Part shown: positions 10,418-23,502 of the stretch, piece by piece
Layout of the letters: every line of letters starts with the position of its first letter
Numbering within the stretch: position 1 is the stretch's first letter
Source of the DNA: Chamaea fasciata
Lineage: Eukaryota; Chordata; Aves; Passeriformes; Sylviidae
DNA length: 64,000 nt
Reading direction: 5' to 3'
Assembly: GCA_029207755.1 (NCBI GenBank)
Contig: JARCOQ010000101.1
Coordinates: 182,568-246,567, forward strand
The notes under the pieces: generated by a model
What the model was told of the DNA's origin: nothing
The model's input: the letters and a program-made list of their open reading frames with translations, nothing else
Databases searched by the model: none
Program-made: the position numbers and the translations under genes

Positions 10418-13400
10418 AGGGCCAAAGGCCTCCTACAAACTGACATCAGGCACCTGGGCAGTTGACTTTACTTACCCCTGGAAACAGGCCATCATTTGTG
10501 CCCAACTCCCTCTGCCGGGCACCAGGCCTCGGCCACCTACAATCCCAAACGGAACAGGATTTCTCCCAGATGCAAGCTGCCACAAGCTGGAAGCCTGGCT
10601 TCCCATGGAGGGCCAAAGGCCTCCTACAAACTGACATCAGGCACCTGGGCAGGTGACTTTACTTACACCTGGAACAGGCCATCATTTGTGCCCAACTCCC
10701 TCTGCCGGGCACCTAGCCTCGGCCACCTACAATCTCGAACGGAACAGGATTTCTTCCAGATGCAAGCTGCCACAAGCTGGAAGCCTGGCTTCCCATGGAG
10801 GAACAATTGCCATCTGCATACTGACATCAGGCACCTGGGCAGCTGACTTTACTTACCCCTGGAAACAGGCCATCATTTCTGCCCAACTCCCTCTGCCGGG
10901 CACCTGGCCTCAGCCACCTACAATCCAGAACGGAACAGGATTTCTTCCAGATGCAAGCTGCCACAAACTGGAAGACTACCTTCCCTTAGAAAGCCAAAGG
11001 CCTGCTACAAACTGACATCAGGCACCTGGGCAGGTGACTTTACTTACCCCTGGAAACAGGCCATCCTTTGTTCCCAACTCCCTTAGCCAGGCACCAGGCC
11101 TCGGCCTCCAACGATCCCAAATGGAACAGGATTTCTTCCAGATGCAAGCTGACACAAGCCGGAAGCCTGGCTGCTCTTGGAGGGCCAAAGGCCTCCTACA
11201 AACTGACATCAGGCACCTGGGCAGCTGACTTTACTTACCCCTGGAAACAGGCCATCATTTGTGCCCAACTCCCTCTGCCGGGCACGTGGCCTTGGCCACC
11301 TGCAATCCCGAATGGATCAGGATTTCTTCCAGATGCAAGCTGCCACAAACTGGAAGACTAGTTTCCCTTGAAGGGCCAAAGGCCTCCTACAAACTGACAT
11401 CAGGCACCTGGGCAGCTGACTTTACTTACCCCTGGAAACAGGCCATCATTTGTGCCCAACTCCCTCTGCCGGGCACCAGGCCTCGGCCACCTACAATCCC
11501 AAACGGAACAGGATTTCTTCCAGATGCAAGCTGCCACAAGCTGGAAGCCTGGCTTCCCATGCAGGGCCAAAGGCCTCCTACAAACTGACATCAGGCACCT
11601 GGGCAGCTGACTTTACTTACCCCTGGAAACAGTCCATCATTTGTGCCCAACTCACTCTGCCGGGCACCTAGCCTCGGCCACCTACAATCCCAAACGGAAC
11701 AGGATTTCTTCCAGATGCAAGCTGCCAGAAGCTGGAAGCCTGGCTTCCCATGGAGGAACAATTGCCATCTGCAAACTGACATCAGGCACCTGGGCAGCTG
11801 ACTTTACTTACCCCTGGAAACAGGCCATCATTTGTGCCCAACTCCCTCAGCCGGGCACCTGGCCTCGGCCACCTACAATCCCGAACGGAACAGAATTTCT
11901 TCGCGATGCAAGCTGCCACAAACTGGAAGACTTGCTTCCCTTGGAGGGCCAAAGGCCTCCTACAAACTGACATCAGGCACCTGGGCAGCTGACTTTACTT
12001 ACCCCTGGAAACAGGCCATCATTTGTGCCCAACTCCCTCTGCGGGCACCTGGCCTTGGCTACCTGCAATCCCGATCGGATCAGGATTTCTTCCAGATGCA
12101 AGCTGCCACAAACTGGAAGACTAGTTTCCCTTGAAGGGCCAAAGGCCTCCTACAAACTGACATCAGGCACCTGGGCAGTTGACTTTACTTACCCCTGGAA
12201 ACAGGCCATCATTTGTGCCCAACTCCCTCTGCCGGGCACCAGGCCTCGGCCACCTACAATCCCAAACGGAACAGGATTTCTTCCAGATGCAAGCTGCCAC
12301 ATGCTGGAAGCCTGGCTTCCCTTGGAGGGCCAAAGGCCTCCTACAAACTGACATCAGGCACCTGGGCAGCTGACTTTACTTACCCCTGGAAACAGTCCAT
12401 CATTTGTGCCCAACTCCCACTGCCGGGCACCTAGCCTCGGCCACCTACAATCCTGAACGGAACAGGATTTCTTCCAGATGTAAGCTGCCACAAGCTGGAA
12501 GCCTGGCTTCCCATGGAGGAATAATTGCCATCTGCCAACTGACATCAGGCACCTGGGCAGCTGACTTTACTTACCCCTGGAAACAGGCCATCATTTGTGC
12601 CCAACTCCCTCTGCCGGGCGCCTGGCCTCAGCCACCTACAATCCAGAACGGAACAGGATTTCTTCCAGATGCAAGCTGCCACAAACTGGAAGACTTGCTT
12701 CCCTTGGAGGGCCAAAGTCCTCCTACAAACTGACATCAGGCACCTGGGCAGCTGACTTTACTTACCCCTGGAAACAGGCGATCCTTTGTTCCCAACTCCC
12801 TTAGCCAGGCACCAGGCCTCGGCCACCTACGATCCCAAACGGAACAGGATTTCTTCAAGATGCAAGCTGCCACAAGCCGGAAGCCTGGCTGCTCTTGGAG
12901 GGCCAAAGGCCTCCTACAAACTGACATCAGGCACCTGGGCAGCTGACTTTACTTACCCCTGGAAACAGGCCATCATTTGTGCCCAACTCCCTCTGCCGGG
13001 CACGTGGCCTTGGTTACCTGCAATCCCGATCGTATCAGGATTTCTTCCAGATGCAAGCTGCCACAAACTGGAAGACTAGTTTCCCTTGAAGGGCCAAAGG
13101 CCTCCTACAAACTGACATCAGGCACCTGGGCAGTTGACTTTACTTACCCCTGGAAACAGGCCATCATTTGTGCCCAAGTCCCTCTGCCAGGCACCAGGCC
13201 TCGGCCACCTACAATCCCAAACGGAACAGGATTTCTCCCAGATGCAAGCTGCCACAAGCTGGAAGCCTGGCTTCCCATGGAGGGCCAAAGGCCTCCTACA
13301 AACTGACATCAGGCACCTGGGCAGGTGACTTTACTTACACCTGGAACAGGCCATCATTTGTGCCCAACTCCCTCTGCTGGGCACCTAGCCTCGGCCACCT

Positions 13401-14644
13401 ACAATCTCGAACGGAACAGGATTTCTTCCAGATGCAAGCTGCCACAAGCTGGAAGCCTGGCTTCCCATGGAGGAACAATTGCCATCTGCAAACTGACATC
13501 AGGCACCTGGGCAGCTGACTTTACTTACCCCTGGAAACAGGCCATCATTTCTGCCCAACTCCCTCTGCCGGGCACCTGGCCTCGGCCACCTACAATCCAG
13601 AACGGAACAGGATTTCTTCCAGATGCAAGCTGCCACAAACTGGAAGACTACCTTCCCTTAGAGGGCCAAAGGCCGGCTACAAACTGAAATCAGGCACCTG
13701 GGCAGGTGACTTTACTTACCCCTGGAAACAGGCCATCCTTTGTTCCCAACTCCCTTAGCCAGGCACCAGGCCTCGGCCTCCAACGATCCCAAATGGAACA
13801 GGATTTCTTCCAGATGCAAGCTGCCACAAGCCGGAAGCCTGGCTGCTCTTGGAGGGCCAAAGGCCTCCTACAAACTGACATCAGGCACCTGGGCAGCTGA
13901 CTTTACTTACCCCTGGAAACAGGCCATCATTTGTGCCCAACTCCCTCTGCCGGGCACGTGGCCTTGGCCACCTGCAATCCCGAATGGATCAGGATTTCTT
14001 CCAGATGCAAGCTGCCACAAACTGGAAGACTAGTTTCCCTTGAAGGGCCAAAGGCCTCCTACAAACTGACATCAGGCACCTGGGCAGCTGACTTTACTTA
14101 CCCCTGGAAACAGGCCATCATTTGTGCCCAACTCCCTCTGCCGGGCACCAGGCCTCGGCCACCTACAATCCCAAACGGAACAGGATTTCTTCCAGATGCA
14201 AGCTGCCACAAGCTGGAAGCCTGGCTTCCCATGGAGGGCCAAAGGCCTCCTACAAACTGACATCAGGCACCTGGGCAGCTGACTTTACTTACCCCTGGAA
14301 ACAGTCCATCATTTGTGCCCAACTCCCTCTGCCGGGCACCTAGCCTCGGCCACCTACAATCCCGAACGGAACAGGATTTCTTTCAGATGCAAGCTGCCAC
14401 AAGCTGGAAGCCTGGCTTCCCATGGAGGAACAATTGCCATCTGCAAACTGACATCAGGCACCTGGGCAGCTGACTTTACTTACCCCTGGAAACAGGCCAT
14501 CCTTTGTGCCCAACTCCCTCTGCCGGGCACCTGGCCTCGGCCACCTACAATCCAGAACGGAACAGGATTTCTTCCATATGCAAGCTGCCACAAGCTGGAA
14601 GCCTGGCTTCCCTTGGAGGGCCAAAGGCCCCCTACAAACTGACA
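10418..14644 (+). repeat. Higher-order block B, copy 2 (4227 bp)
   Basis: Second copy of 1444-5670. Its offset is 382 bp (two monomers) larger than that of block A, because 10013-10417 carries two extra units between blocks A and B. It ends at 14644, where GACACCAGG replaces GACATCAGG. Confidence 0.93.
11563..13546 (+). repeat. Higher-order block E, copy 1
   Basis: Matches 16909-18891 at offset 5346 bp, falling to 5345 after a one-base deletion near 17346. A few differences were noticed, such as GATGTAAGC near 12480 against GATGCAAGC. Confidence 0.85.
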
Positions 14645-15756
14645 CCAGGCACCTGGGCAGCTGACTTTACTAACCCCTGGAAACAGTCCATCATTTGTGC
14701 CCAACTCCCTCTGCCGGGCACCTGGCCTCGGCCACCTACAATCCCGAATGGAACAGGATTTCTACCAGATGCAAGCTGCCACAAACTGGAAGACTAGTTT
14801 CCCTAGAAGGGCCAAAGGCCTCCTACAAACTGACATCAGGCACCTGGGCAGTTGACTTTACTTACCCCTGGAAACAGGCCATCATTTGTGCCCAACTCCC
14901 TCTGCCGGGCACCAGGCCTCGGCCACCTACAATCCCAAACGGAACAGGATTTCTTCCAGATGCAAGCTGCCACATGCTGGAAGCCTGGCTTCCCTTGGAG
15001 GGCCAAAGGCCTCCTACAAACTGACATCAGGCACCTGGGCAGCTGACTTTACTTACCCCTGGAAACAGGCCATCATTTGTGCCCAACTCCCACTGCCGGG
15101 CACCTAGCCTCGGCCACCTACAATCCTGAACGGAACAGGATTTCTTCCAGATGCAAGCTGCCACAAGCTGGAAGCCTGGCTTCCCATGGAGGAACAATTG
15201 CCATCTGCCAACTGACATCAGGCACCTGGGCAGCTGACTTTACTTACCCCTGGAAACAGGCCATCCTTTGTGCCCAACTCCCTCTGCCGGGCGCCTGGCC
15301 TCAGCCACCTACAATCCAGAACGGAACAGGATTTCTTCCAGATGCAAGCTGCCACAAACTGGAAGACTTGCTTCCCTTGGAGGGCCAAAGTCCTCCTACA
15401 AACTGACATCAGGCACCTGGGCAGCTGACTTTACTTACCCCTGGAAACAGGCCATCATTTGTGCCCAACTCCCTTAGCCAGGCACCAGGCCTCGGCCACC
15501 TACGATCCCAAACGGAACAGGATTTCTTCAAGATGCAAGCTGCCACAAGCCGGAAGCCTGGCTGCTCTTGGAGGGCCAAAGGCCTCCTACAAACTGACAT
15601 CAGGCACCTGGGCAGCTGACTTTACTTACCCCTGGAAACAGGCCATCATTTGTGCCCAACTCCCTCTGCCGGGCACGTGGCCTTGGCCACCTGCAATCCC
15701 GAATGGATCAGGATTTCTTCCAGATGCAAGCTGCCACAAACTGGAAGACTAGTTTC
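14384..15756 (+). repeat. Higher-order block F, copy 1
   Basis: Matches 18774-20146 at offset 4390 bp. Differences noticed include CATATGCAAG near 14577 against CAGATGCAAG, and CACATGCTGG near 14975 against CACATGGTGG. Confidence 0.83.
14853..15756 (+). repeat. Higher-order block C, copy 2
   Basis: Second copy of 5688-6591. It joins directly to block D; two monomers present between C and D in the first copy are absent here, as expected of an unequal exchange. Confidence 0.88.
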
Positions 15757-16628
15757 ACTTGAAGGGCCAAAGGCCTGCAACAAACTGACATCAGGCACCT
15801 GGGCAGCTGACTTTACTTACCCCTGGAAACAGGCCATCATTTGTGCCCAAGTCCCTCTGCCAGGCACCAGGCCTCGGCCACCTACAATCCCGAACGGAAC
15901 AGGATTTCTTCCAGATGCAAGCTGCCACAAGCTGGAAGCCTGGCTTCCGTTGGAGGGCCAAAGGCCTCCTACAAACTGACATCAGGCACCTGGGCAGCTG
16001 ACTTTACTTACGCCTGGAAACTGGCCATCATTTGTGCCCAACTCCCTCTGCCAGGCACCTAGCCTCGGCCACCTACAATCCCGAACGGAACAGGATTTCT
16101 TCCAGATGCAAGCTGCCACAAGCTGGAAGCCTGGCTTCCCATGGAGGAACAATTGCCATCTGCAAACTGACATCAGGCACCTGGGCAGCTGACTTTACTT
16201 ACCCCTGGAAACAGGCCATCCTTTGTGCCCAACTCCCTCTGCCAGGCACCTGGCCTCGGCCACCTACAATCGCAAACGAAACAGGATTTCTTCCAGATGC
16301 ATGCTGTCACAAACTGGAGGACTACCTTCCCATGGAGGGCCAAAGGCCTCCTACAAACTGACATCAGCCACCTGGGCAGCTGACTTTACTTACCCCTGGA
16401 AACAGGCCATCCTTTCTGCCCAACTCCCTCTGCCGGGCACCTGGCCTCGGCCACCTACAATCCCGAACGGAACAGGATTTCTTCCAGATGCAAGCTCTCT
16501 TGAACTAGAAGACTACCTTCCCTTAGCGGGCCAAAGGCCTCCTACAAACTGACATCAGGCACCTGGGCAGCTGACTTTACTTACCCCTGGAAACAGGCCA
16601 TCATTTGTGCCCAACTCCCTCTGCCGGG
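15709..16628 (+). repeat. Higher-order block D, copy 2
   Basis: Second copy of 6925-7844. It overlaps the end of block C in sequence because the crossover falls in a region shared by both parental monomers (about 15709-15756). Confidence 0.87.
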
Positions 16629-16908
16629 CACCAGGCCTCGGCCACCTACAATCCCAAACGGAACAGGATTTCTTCCAGATGTAAGCTGCCACAAACTGGA
16701 AGACTTGCTTCCCTTGGAGGGCCAAAGGCCTCCGACAAACTGACACCAGGCACCTGGGCAGTTGACTTTACTTACCCCTGGAAACAGGCCATCCTTTGTT
16801 CCCAACTCCCTCAGCCGGGCACCAGGCCTCGACCACCTACGATCCCAAACGGAACAGGATTTCTTCAAGATGCAAGCTGCCACAAGCTGGAAGCCTGGCT
16901 TCCCATGG

Positions 16909-18891
16909 AGGGCCAAAGGCCTCCTACAAACTGACATCAGGCACCTGGGCAGCTGACTTTACTTACCCCTGGAAACAGTCCATCATTTGTGCCCAACTCA
17001 CTCTGCCGGGCACCTAGCCTCGGCCACCTACAATCCCAAACGGAACAGGATTTCTTCCAGATGCAAGCTGCCACAAGCTGGAAGCCTGGCTTCCCATGGA
17101 GGAACAATTGCCATCTGCAAACTGACATCAGGCACCTGGGCAGCTGACTTTACTTACCCCTGGAAACAGGCCATCATTTGTGCCCAACTCCCTCAGCCGG
17201 GCACCTGGCCTCGGCCACCTACAATCCCGAACGGAACAGAATTTCTTCGCGATGCAAGCTGCCACAAACTGGAAGACTTGCTTCCCTTGGAGGGCCAAAG
17301 GCCTCCTACAAACTGACATCAGGCACCTGGGCAGCTGACTTTACTTACCCTGGAAACAGGCCATCATTTGTGCCCAACTCCCTCTGCGGGCACGTGGCCT
17401 TGGCTACCTGCAATCCCGATCGGATCAGGATTTCTTCCAGATGCAAGCTGCCACAAACTGGAAGACTAGTTTCCCTTGAAGGGCCAAAGGCCTCCTACAA
17501 ACTGACATCAGGCACCTGGGCAGTTGACTTTACTTACCCCTGGAAACAGGCCATCATTTGTGCCCAACTCCCTCTGCCGGGCACCAGGCCTCGGCCACCT
17601 ACAATCCCAAACGGAACAGGATTTCTTCCAGATGCAAGCTGCCACATGCTGGAAGCCTGGCTTCCCTTGGAGGGCCAAAGGCCGCCTACAAACTGACATC
17701 AGGCACCTGGGCAGCTGACTTTACTTACCCCTGGAAACAGTCCATCATTTGTGCCCAACTCCCACTGCCGGGCACCTAGCCTCGGCCACCTACAATCCTG
17801 AACGGAACAGGATTTCTTCCAGATGCAAGCTGCCACAAGCTGGAAGCCTGGCTTCCCATGGAGGAATAATTGCCATCTGCCAACTGACATCAGGCACCTG
17901 GGCAGCTGACTTTACTTACCCCTGGAAACAGGCCATCATTTGTGCCCAACTCCCTCTGCCGGGCGCCTGGCCTCAGCCACCTACAATCCAGAACGGAACA
18001 GGATTTCTTCCAGATGCAAGCTGCCACAAACTGGAAGACTTGCTTCCCTTGGAGGGCCAAAGTCCTCCTACAAACTGACATCAGGCACCTGGGCAGCTGA
18101 CTTTACTTACCCCTGGAAACAGGCGATCCTTTGTTCCCAACTCCCTTAGCCAGGCACCAGGCCTCGGCCACCTACGATCCCAAACGGAACAGGATTTCTT
18201 CAAGATGCAAGCTGCCACAAGCCGGAAGCCTGGCTGCTCTTGGAGGGCCAAAGGCCTCCTACAAACTGACATCAGGCACCTGGGCAGCTGACTTTACTTA
18301 CCCCTGGAAACAGGCCATCATTTGTGCCCAACTCCCTCTGCCGGGCACGTGGCCTTGGTTACCTGCAATCCCGATCGTATCAGGATTTCTTCCAGATGCA
18401 AGCTGCCACAAACTGGAAGACTAGTTTCCCTTGAAGGGCCAAAGGCCTCCTACAAACTGACATCAGGCACCTGGGCAGTTGACTTTACTTACCCCTGGAA
18501 ACAGGCCATCATTTGTGCCCAAGTCCCTCTGCCAGGCACCAGGCCTCGGCCACCTACAATCCCAAACGGAACAGGATTTCTCCCAGATGCAAGCTGCCAC
18601 AAGCTGGAAGCCTGGCTTCCCATGGAGGGCCAAAGGCCTCCTACAAACTGACATCAGGCACCTGGGCAGGTGACTTTACTTACACCTGGAACAGGCCATC
18701 ATTTGTGCCCAACTCCCTCTGCCGGGCACCTAGCCTCGGCCACCTACAATCTCGAACGGAACAGGATTTCTTCCAGATGCAAGCTGCCACAAGCTGGAAG
18801 CCTGGCTTCCCATGGAGGAACAATTGCCATCTGCAAACTGACATCAGGCACCTGGGCAGCTGACTTTACTTACCCCTGGAAACAGGCCATC
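16909..18891 (+). repeat. Higher-order block E, copy 2
   Basis: Second copy of 11563-13546, so a third appearance of this monomer order in the left domain. It carries a private one-base deletion (TTACTTACCCTGG) near 17346 and CTCTGCGGGCACG near 17391. Confidence 0.85.
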
Positions 18892-20146
18892 CTTTGTGCC
18901 CAACTCCCTCTGCCGGGCACCTGGCCTCGGCCACCTACAATCCAGAACGGAACAGGATTTCTTCCAGATGCAAGCTGCCACAAGCTGGAAGCCTGGCTTC
19001 CCTTGGAGGGCCAAAGGCCCCCTACAAACTGACACCAGGCACCTGGGCAGCTGACTTTACTAACCCCTGGAAACAGTCCATCATTTGTGCCCAACTCCCT
19101 CTGCCGGGCACCTGGCCTCGGCCACCTACAATCCCGAATGGAACAGGATTTCTACCAGATGCAAGCTGCCACAAACTGGAAGACTAGTTTCCCTAGAAGG
19201 GCCAAAGGCCTCCTACAAACTGACATCAGGCACCTGGGCAGTTGACTTTACTTACCCCTGGAAACAGGCCATCCTTTGTGCCCAACTCCCTCTGCCGGGC
19301 ACCAGGCCTCGGCCACCTACAATCCCAAACGGAACAGGATTTCTTCCAGATGCAAGCTGCCACATGGTGGAAGCCTGGCTTCCCTTGGAGGGCCAAAGGC
19401 CTCCTACAAACTGACATCAGGCACCTGGGCAGCTGACTTTACTTACCCCTGGAAACAGTCCATCATTTGTGCCCAACTCCCACTGCCGGGCACCTAGCCT
19501 CGGCCACCTACAATCCTGAACGGAACAGGATTTCTTCCAGATGCAAGCTGCCACAAGCTGGAAGCCTGGCTTCCCATGGAGGAACAATTGCCATCTGCCA
19601 ACTGACATCAGGCACCTGGGCAGCTGACTTTACTTACCCCTGGAAACAGGCCATCCTTTGTGCCCAAGTCCCTCTGCCGGGCGCCTGGCCTCAGCCACCT
19701 ACAATCCAGAACGGAACAGGATTTCTTCCAGATGCAAGCTGCCACAAACTGGAAGACTTGCTTCCCTTGGAGGGCCAAAGTCCTCCTACAAACTGACATC
19801 AGGCACCTGGGCAGCTGACTTTACTTACCCCTGGAAACAGGCCATCCTTTGTTCCCAACTCCCTTAGCCAGGCACCAGGCCTCGGCCACCTACGATCCCA
19901 AACGGAACAGGATTTCTTCAAGATGCAAGCTGCCACAAGCCGGAAGCCTGGCTGCTCTTGGAGGGCCAAAGGCCTCCTACAAACTGACATCAGGCACCTG
20001 GGCAGCTGACTTTACTTACCCCTGGAAACAGGCCATCATTTGTGCCCAACTCCCTCTGCCGGGCACGTGGCCTTGGCCACCTGCAATCCCGAATGGATCA
20101 GGATTTCTTCCAGATGCAAGCTGCCACAAACTGGAAGACTAGTTTC
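18774..20146 (+). repeat. Higher-order block F, copy 2
   Basis: Second copy of 14384-15756. It runs on into 20147-20517, which instead matches 6592-6962 at offset 13555 bp and shares the GGGCCAAGGCC one-base deletion. This is another mosaic junction. Confidence 0.83.
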
Positions 20147-20517
20147 CCTTGAAGGGCCAAAGGCCTCCTACAAACTGACATCAGGCACCTGGGCAGCTGA
20201 CTTTACTTACCCCTGGAAACAGGCCATCATTTGTGCCCACCTCCCTCTGCCGGGCACCTGGCCTCGGCCACCTGCAATCCCAAACGGAACAGGATTTCTT
20301 CCAGATGCAAGCTGCCACAAGCTGGAAGCCTGGCTTCCCATGGAGGGCCAAGGCCTCCTAAAAACTGACATCAGGCACCTGGCCAGCTGACTTTACTTAC
20401 CCCTGGATACAGGCCATCATTTGTGCCCAACTCCCTCTGCCGGGCACCTGGCCTCGGCCACCTGCAATCCCGAATGGAACAGGATTTCTTCCAGATGCAA
20501 GCTGCCACAAACTGGAG
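20147..20517 (+). repeat. Mosaic patch matching 6592-6962
   Basis: Shares with 6592-6962 the rare one-base deletion GGGCCAAGGCC followed by CTCCTAAAAACTG and CACCTGGCCAGCTG. Just 3' of it the match switches to 16319-16912 (offset 4198 bp), so the monomer at 20372-20562 is a hybrid. Confidence 0.82.
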
Positions 20518-21124
20518 GACTACCTTCCCATGGAGGGCCAAAGGCCTCCTACAAACTGACATCAGCCACCTGGGCAGCTGACTTTACTTACCCCTGGAAA
20601 CAGGCCATCCTTTCTGCCCAACTCCCGCTGCCGGGCACCTGGCCTCGGCCACCTACAATCCCGAACGGAACAGGATTTCTTCCAGATGCAAGCTCTCTTG
20701 AACTAGAAGACTACCTTCCCTTAGCGGGCCAAAGGCCTCCTACAAACTGACATCAGGCACCTGGGCAGCTGACTTTACTTACCCCTGGAAACAGGCCATC
20801 ATTTGTGCCCAACTCCCTCTGCCGGGCACCAGGCCTCGGCCACCTACAATCCCAAACGGAACAGGATTTCTTCCAGATGTAAGCTGCCACAAACTGGAAG
20901 ACTTGCTTCCCTTGGAGGGCCAAAGGCCTCCGACAAACTGACACCAGGCACCTGGGCAGTTGACTTTACTTACCCCTGGAAACAGGCCATCCTTTGTTCC
21001 CAACTCCCTCAGCCGGGCACCAGGCCTCGACCACCTACGATCCCAAACGGAACAGGATTTCTTCAAGATGCAAGCTGCCACAAGCTGGAAGCCTGGCTTC
21101 CCATGGAGGAACAATTGCCATCTG
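20518..21124 (+). repeat. Higher-order block G, copy 1
   Basis: Matches 25292-25898 at offset 4774 bp (25 monomers less one base). One difference was noticed, ACTCCCGCTG near 20627 against ACTCCCTCTG. It contains the GATGTAAGC and CTTCAAGATG monomer pair that is later duplicated at 25.5-26.4 kb. Confidence 0.83.
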
Positions 21125-22380
21125 CAAACTGACATCAGGCACCTGGGCAGCTGACTTTACTTACCCCTGGAAACAGGCCATCATTTGTGCCCAAGTCCCT
21201 CTGCCGGGCACCAGGCCTCGGCCACCTACAATCCCAAACGGAACAGGATTTCTTCCAGATGCAAGCTGCCACAAGCTGGAAGCCTGGCTTCCCATGGAGG
21301 GCCAAAGGCCTCCTACAAACTGACATCAGGCACCTGGGCAGCTGACTTTACTTACCCCTGGAAACAGTCCATCATTTGTGCCCAACTCCCTCTGCCGGGC
21401 ACCTAGCCTCGGCCACCTACAATCCCGAACGGAACAGGATTTCTTTCAGATGCAAGCTGCCACAAGCTGGAAGCCTGGCTTCCCATGGAGGAACAATTGC
21501 CATCTGCAAACTGACATCAGGCACCTGGGCAGCTGACTTTACTTACCCCTGGAAACAGGCCATCCTTTGTGCCCTACTCCCTCTGCCGGGCACCTGGCCT
21601 CGGCCACCTACAATCCAGAACGGAACAGGATTTCTTCCAGATGCAAGCTGCCACAAGCTGGAAGCCTGGCTTCCCTTGGAGGGCCAAAGGCCTCCTACAA
21701 ACTGACACCAGGCACCTGGGCAGCTGACTTTACTAACCCCTGGAAACAGTCCATCATTTGTGCCCAACTCCCTCTGCCGGGCACCTGGCCTCGGCCACCT
21801 ACAATCCCGAACGGAACAGAATTTCTTCGCGATGCAAGCTGCCACAAACTGGAAGACTTGCTTCCCTTGGAGGGCCAAAGGCCTCCTACAAACTGACACC
21901 AGGCACCTGGGCAGCTGACTTTACTAACCCCTGGAAACAGTCCATCATTTGTGCCCAACTCCCTCTGCCGGGCACCTGGCCTCGGCCACCTACAATCCCG
22001 AATGGAACAGGATTTCTACCAGATGCAAGCTGCCACAAACTGGAAGACTAGTTTCCCTAGAAGGGCCAAAGGCCTCCTACAAACTGACATCAGGCACCTG
22101 GGCAGCTGACTTTACTTACCACTGGAAACAGGCCATTCTTTGTTCCCAACTCCCTTAGCCAGGCACCAGGCCTCGGCCACCTACGATCCCAAACGGAACA
22201 GGATTTCTCCCAGATGCAAGCTGCCACAAGCTGGAAGCCTGGCTTCCCATGGAGGGCCAAAGGCCTCCTACAAACTGACATCAGGCACCTGGGCAGGTGA
22301 CTTTACTTACACCTGGAACAGGCCATCATTTGTGCCCACCTCCCACTGCCGGGCACCTAGCCTCGGCCACCTACAATCCC

Positions 22381-23502
22381 GAACGGAACAGGATTTCTTC
22401 CAGATGCAAGCTGCCACAAGCTGGAAGCCTGGCTTCCCATGGAGGAACAATTGCCATCTGCAAACTGACATCAGGCACCTGGGCAGCTGACTTTACTTAC
22501 CCCTGGAAACAGGCCATCATTTCTGCCCAACTCCCTCTGCCGGGCACCTGGCCTCGGCCACCTACAATCCAGAACGGAACAGGATTTCTTCCAGATGCAA
22601 GCTGCCACAAACTGGAAGACTACCTTCCCTTAGAGGGCCAAAGGCCTGCTACAAACTGACATCAGGCACCTGGGCAGGTGACTTTACTTACCCCTGGAAA
22701 CAGGCCATCCTTTGTTCCCAACTCCCTTAGCCAGGCACCAGGCCTCGGCCTCCAACGATTTCAAATGGAACAGGATTTCTTCCAGATGCAAGCTGCCACA
22801 AGCCGGAAGCCTGGCTGCACTTGGAGGGCCAAAGGCCTCCTACAAACTGACATCAGGCACCTGGGCAGCTGACTTTACTTACCCCTGGAAACAGGCCATC
22901 ATTTGTGCCCAACTCCCTCTGCCGGGCACGTGGCCTTGGCCACCTGCAATCCCGAACGGAACAGGATTTCTTCCAGATGCAAGCTGCCACAAACTGGAAG
23001 ACTAGTTTCCCTTGAAGGGCCAAAGGCCTCCTACAAACTGACATCAGGCACCTGGGCAGCTGACTTTACTTACCCCTGGAAACAGGCCATCATTTGTGCC
23101 CAACTCCCTCTGCCGGGCACCAGGCCTCGGCCACCTACAATCCCAAACGGAACAGGATTTCTTCCAGATGCAAGCTGCCACAAGCTGGAAGCCTGGCTTC
23201 CCATGGAGGGCCAAAGGCCTCCTACAAACTGACATCAGGCACCTGGGCAGCTGACTTTACTTACCCCTGGAAACAGTCCATCATTTGTGCCCAACTCACT
23301 CTGCCGGGCACCTAGCCTCGGCCACCTACAATCCCAAACGGAACAGGATTTCTTCCAGATGCAAGCTGCCACAAGCTGGAAGCCTGGCTTCCCATGGAGG
23401 AACAATTGCCATCTGCAAACTGACATCAGGCACCTGGGCAGCTGACTTTACTTACCCCTGGAAACAGGCCATCATTTGTGCCCAACTCCCTCTGCCGGGC
23501 AC
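22381..23502 (+). repeat. Higher-order block H, copy 1
   Basis: Matches 26583-27704 at offset 4202 bp, exactly 22 monomers. Differences noticed include GATTTCAAATGG near 22758 against GATCCCAAATGG, TGCACTTGG near 22817 against TGCTCTTGG, and GAACGGAACAGG near 22956 against GAATGGATCAGG. Confidence 0.82.
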
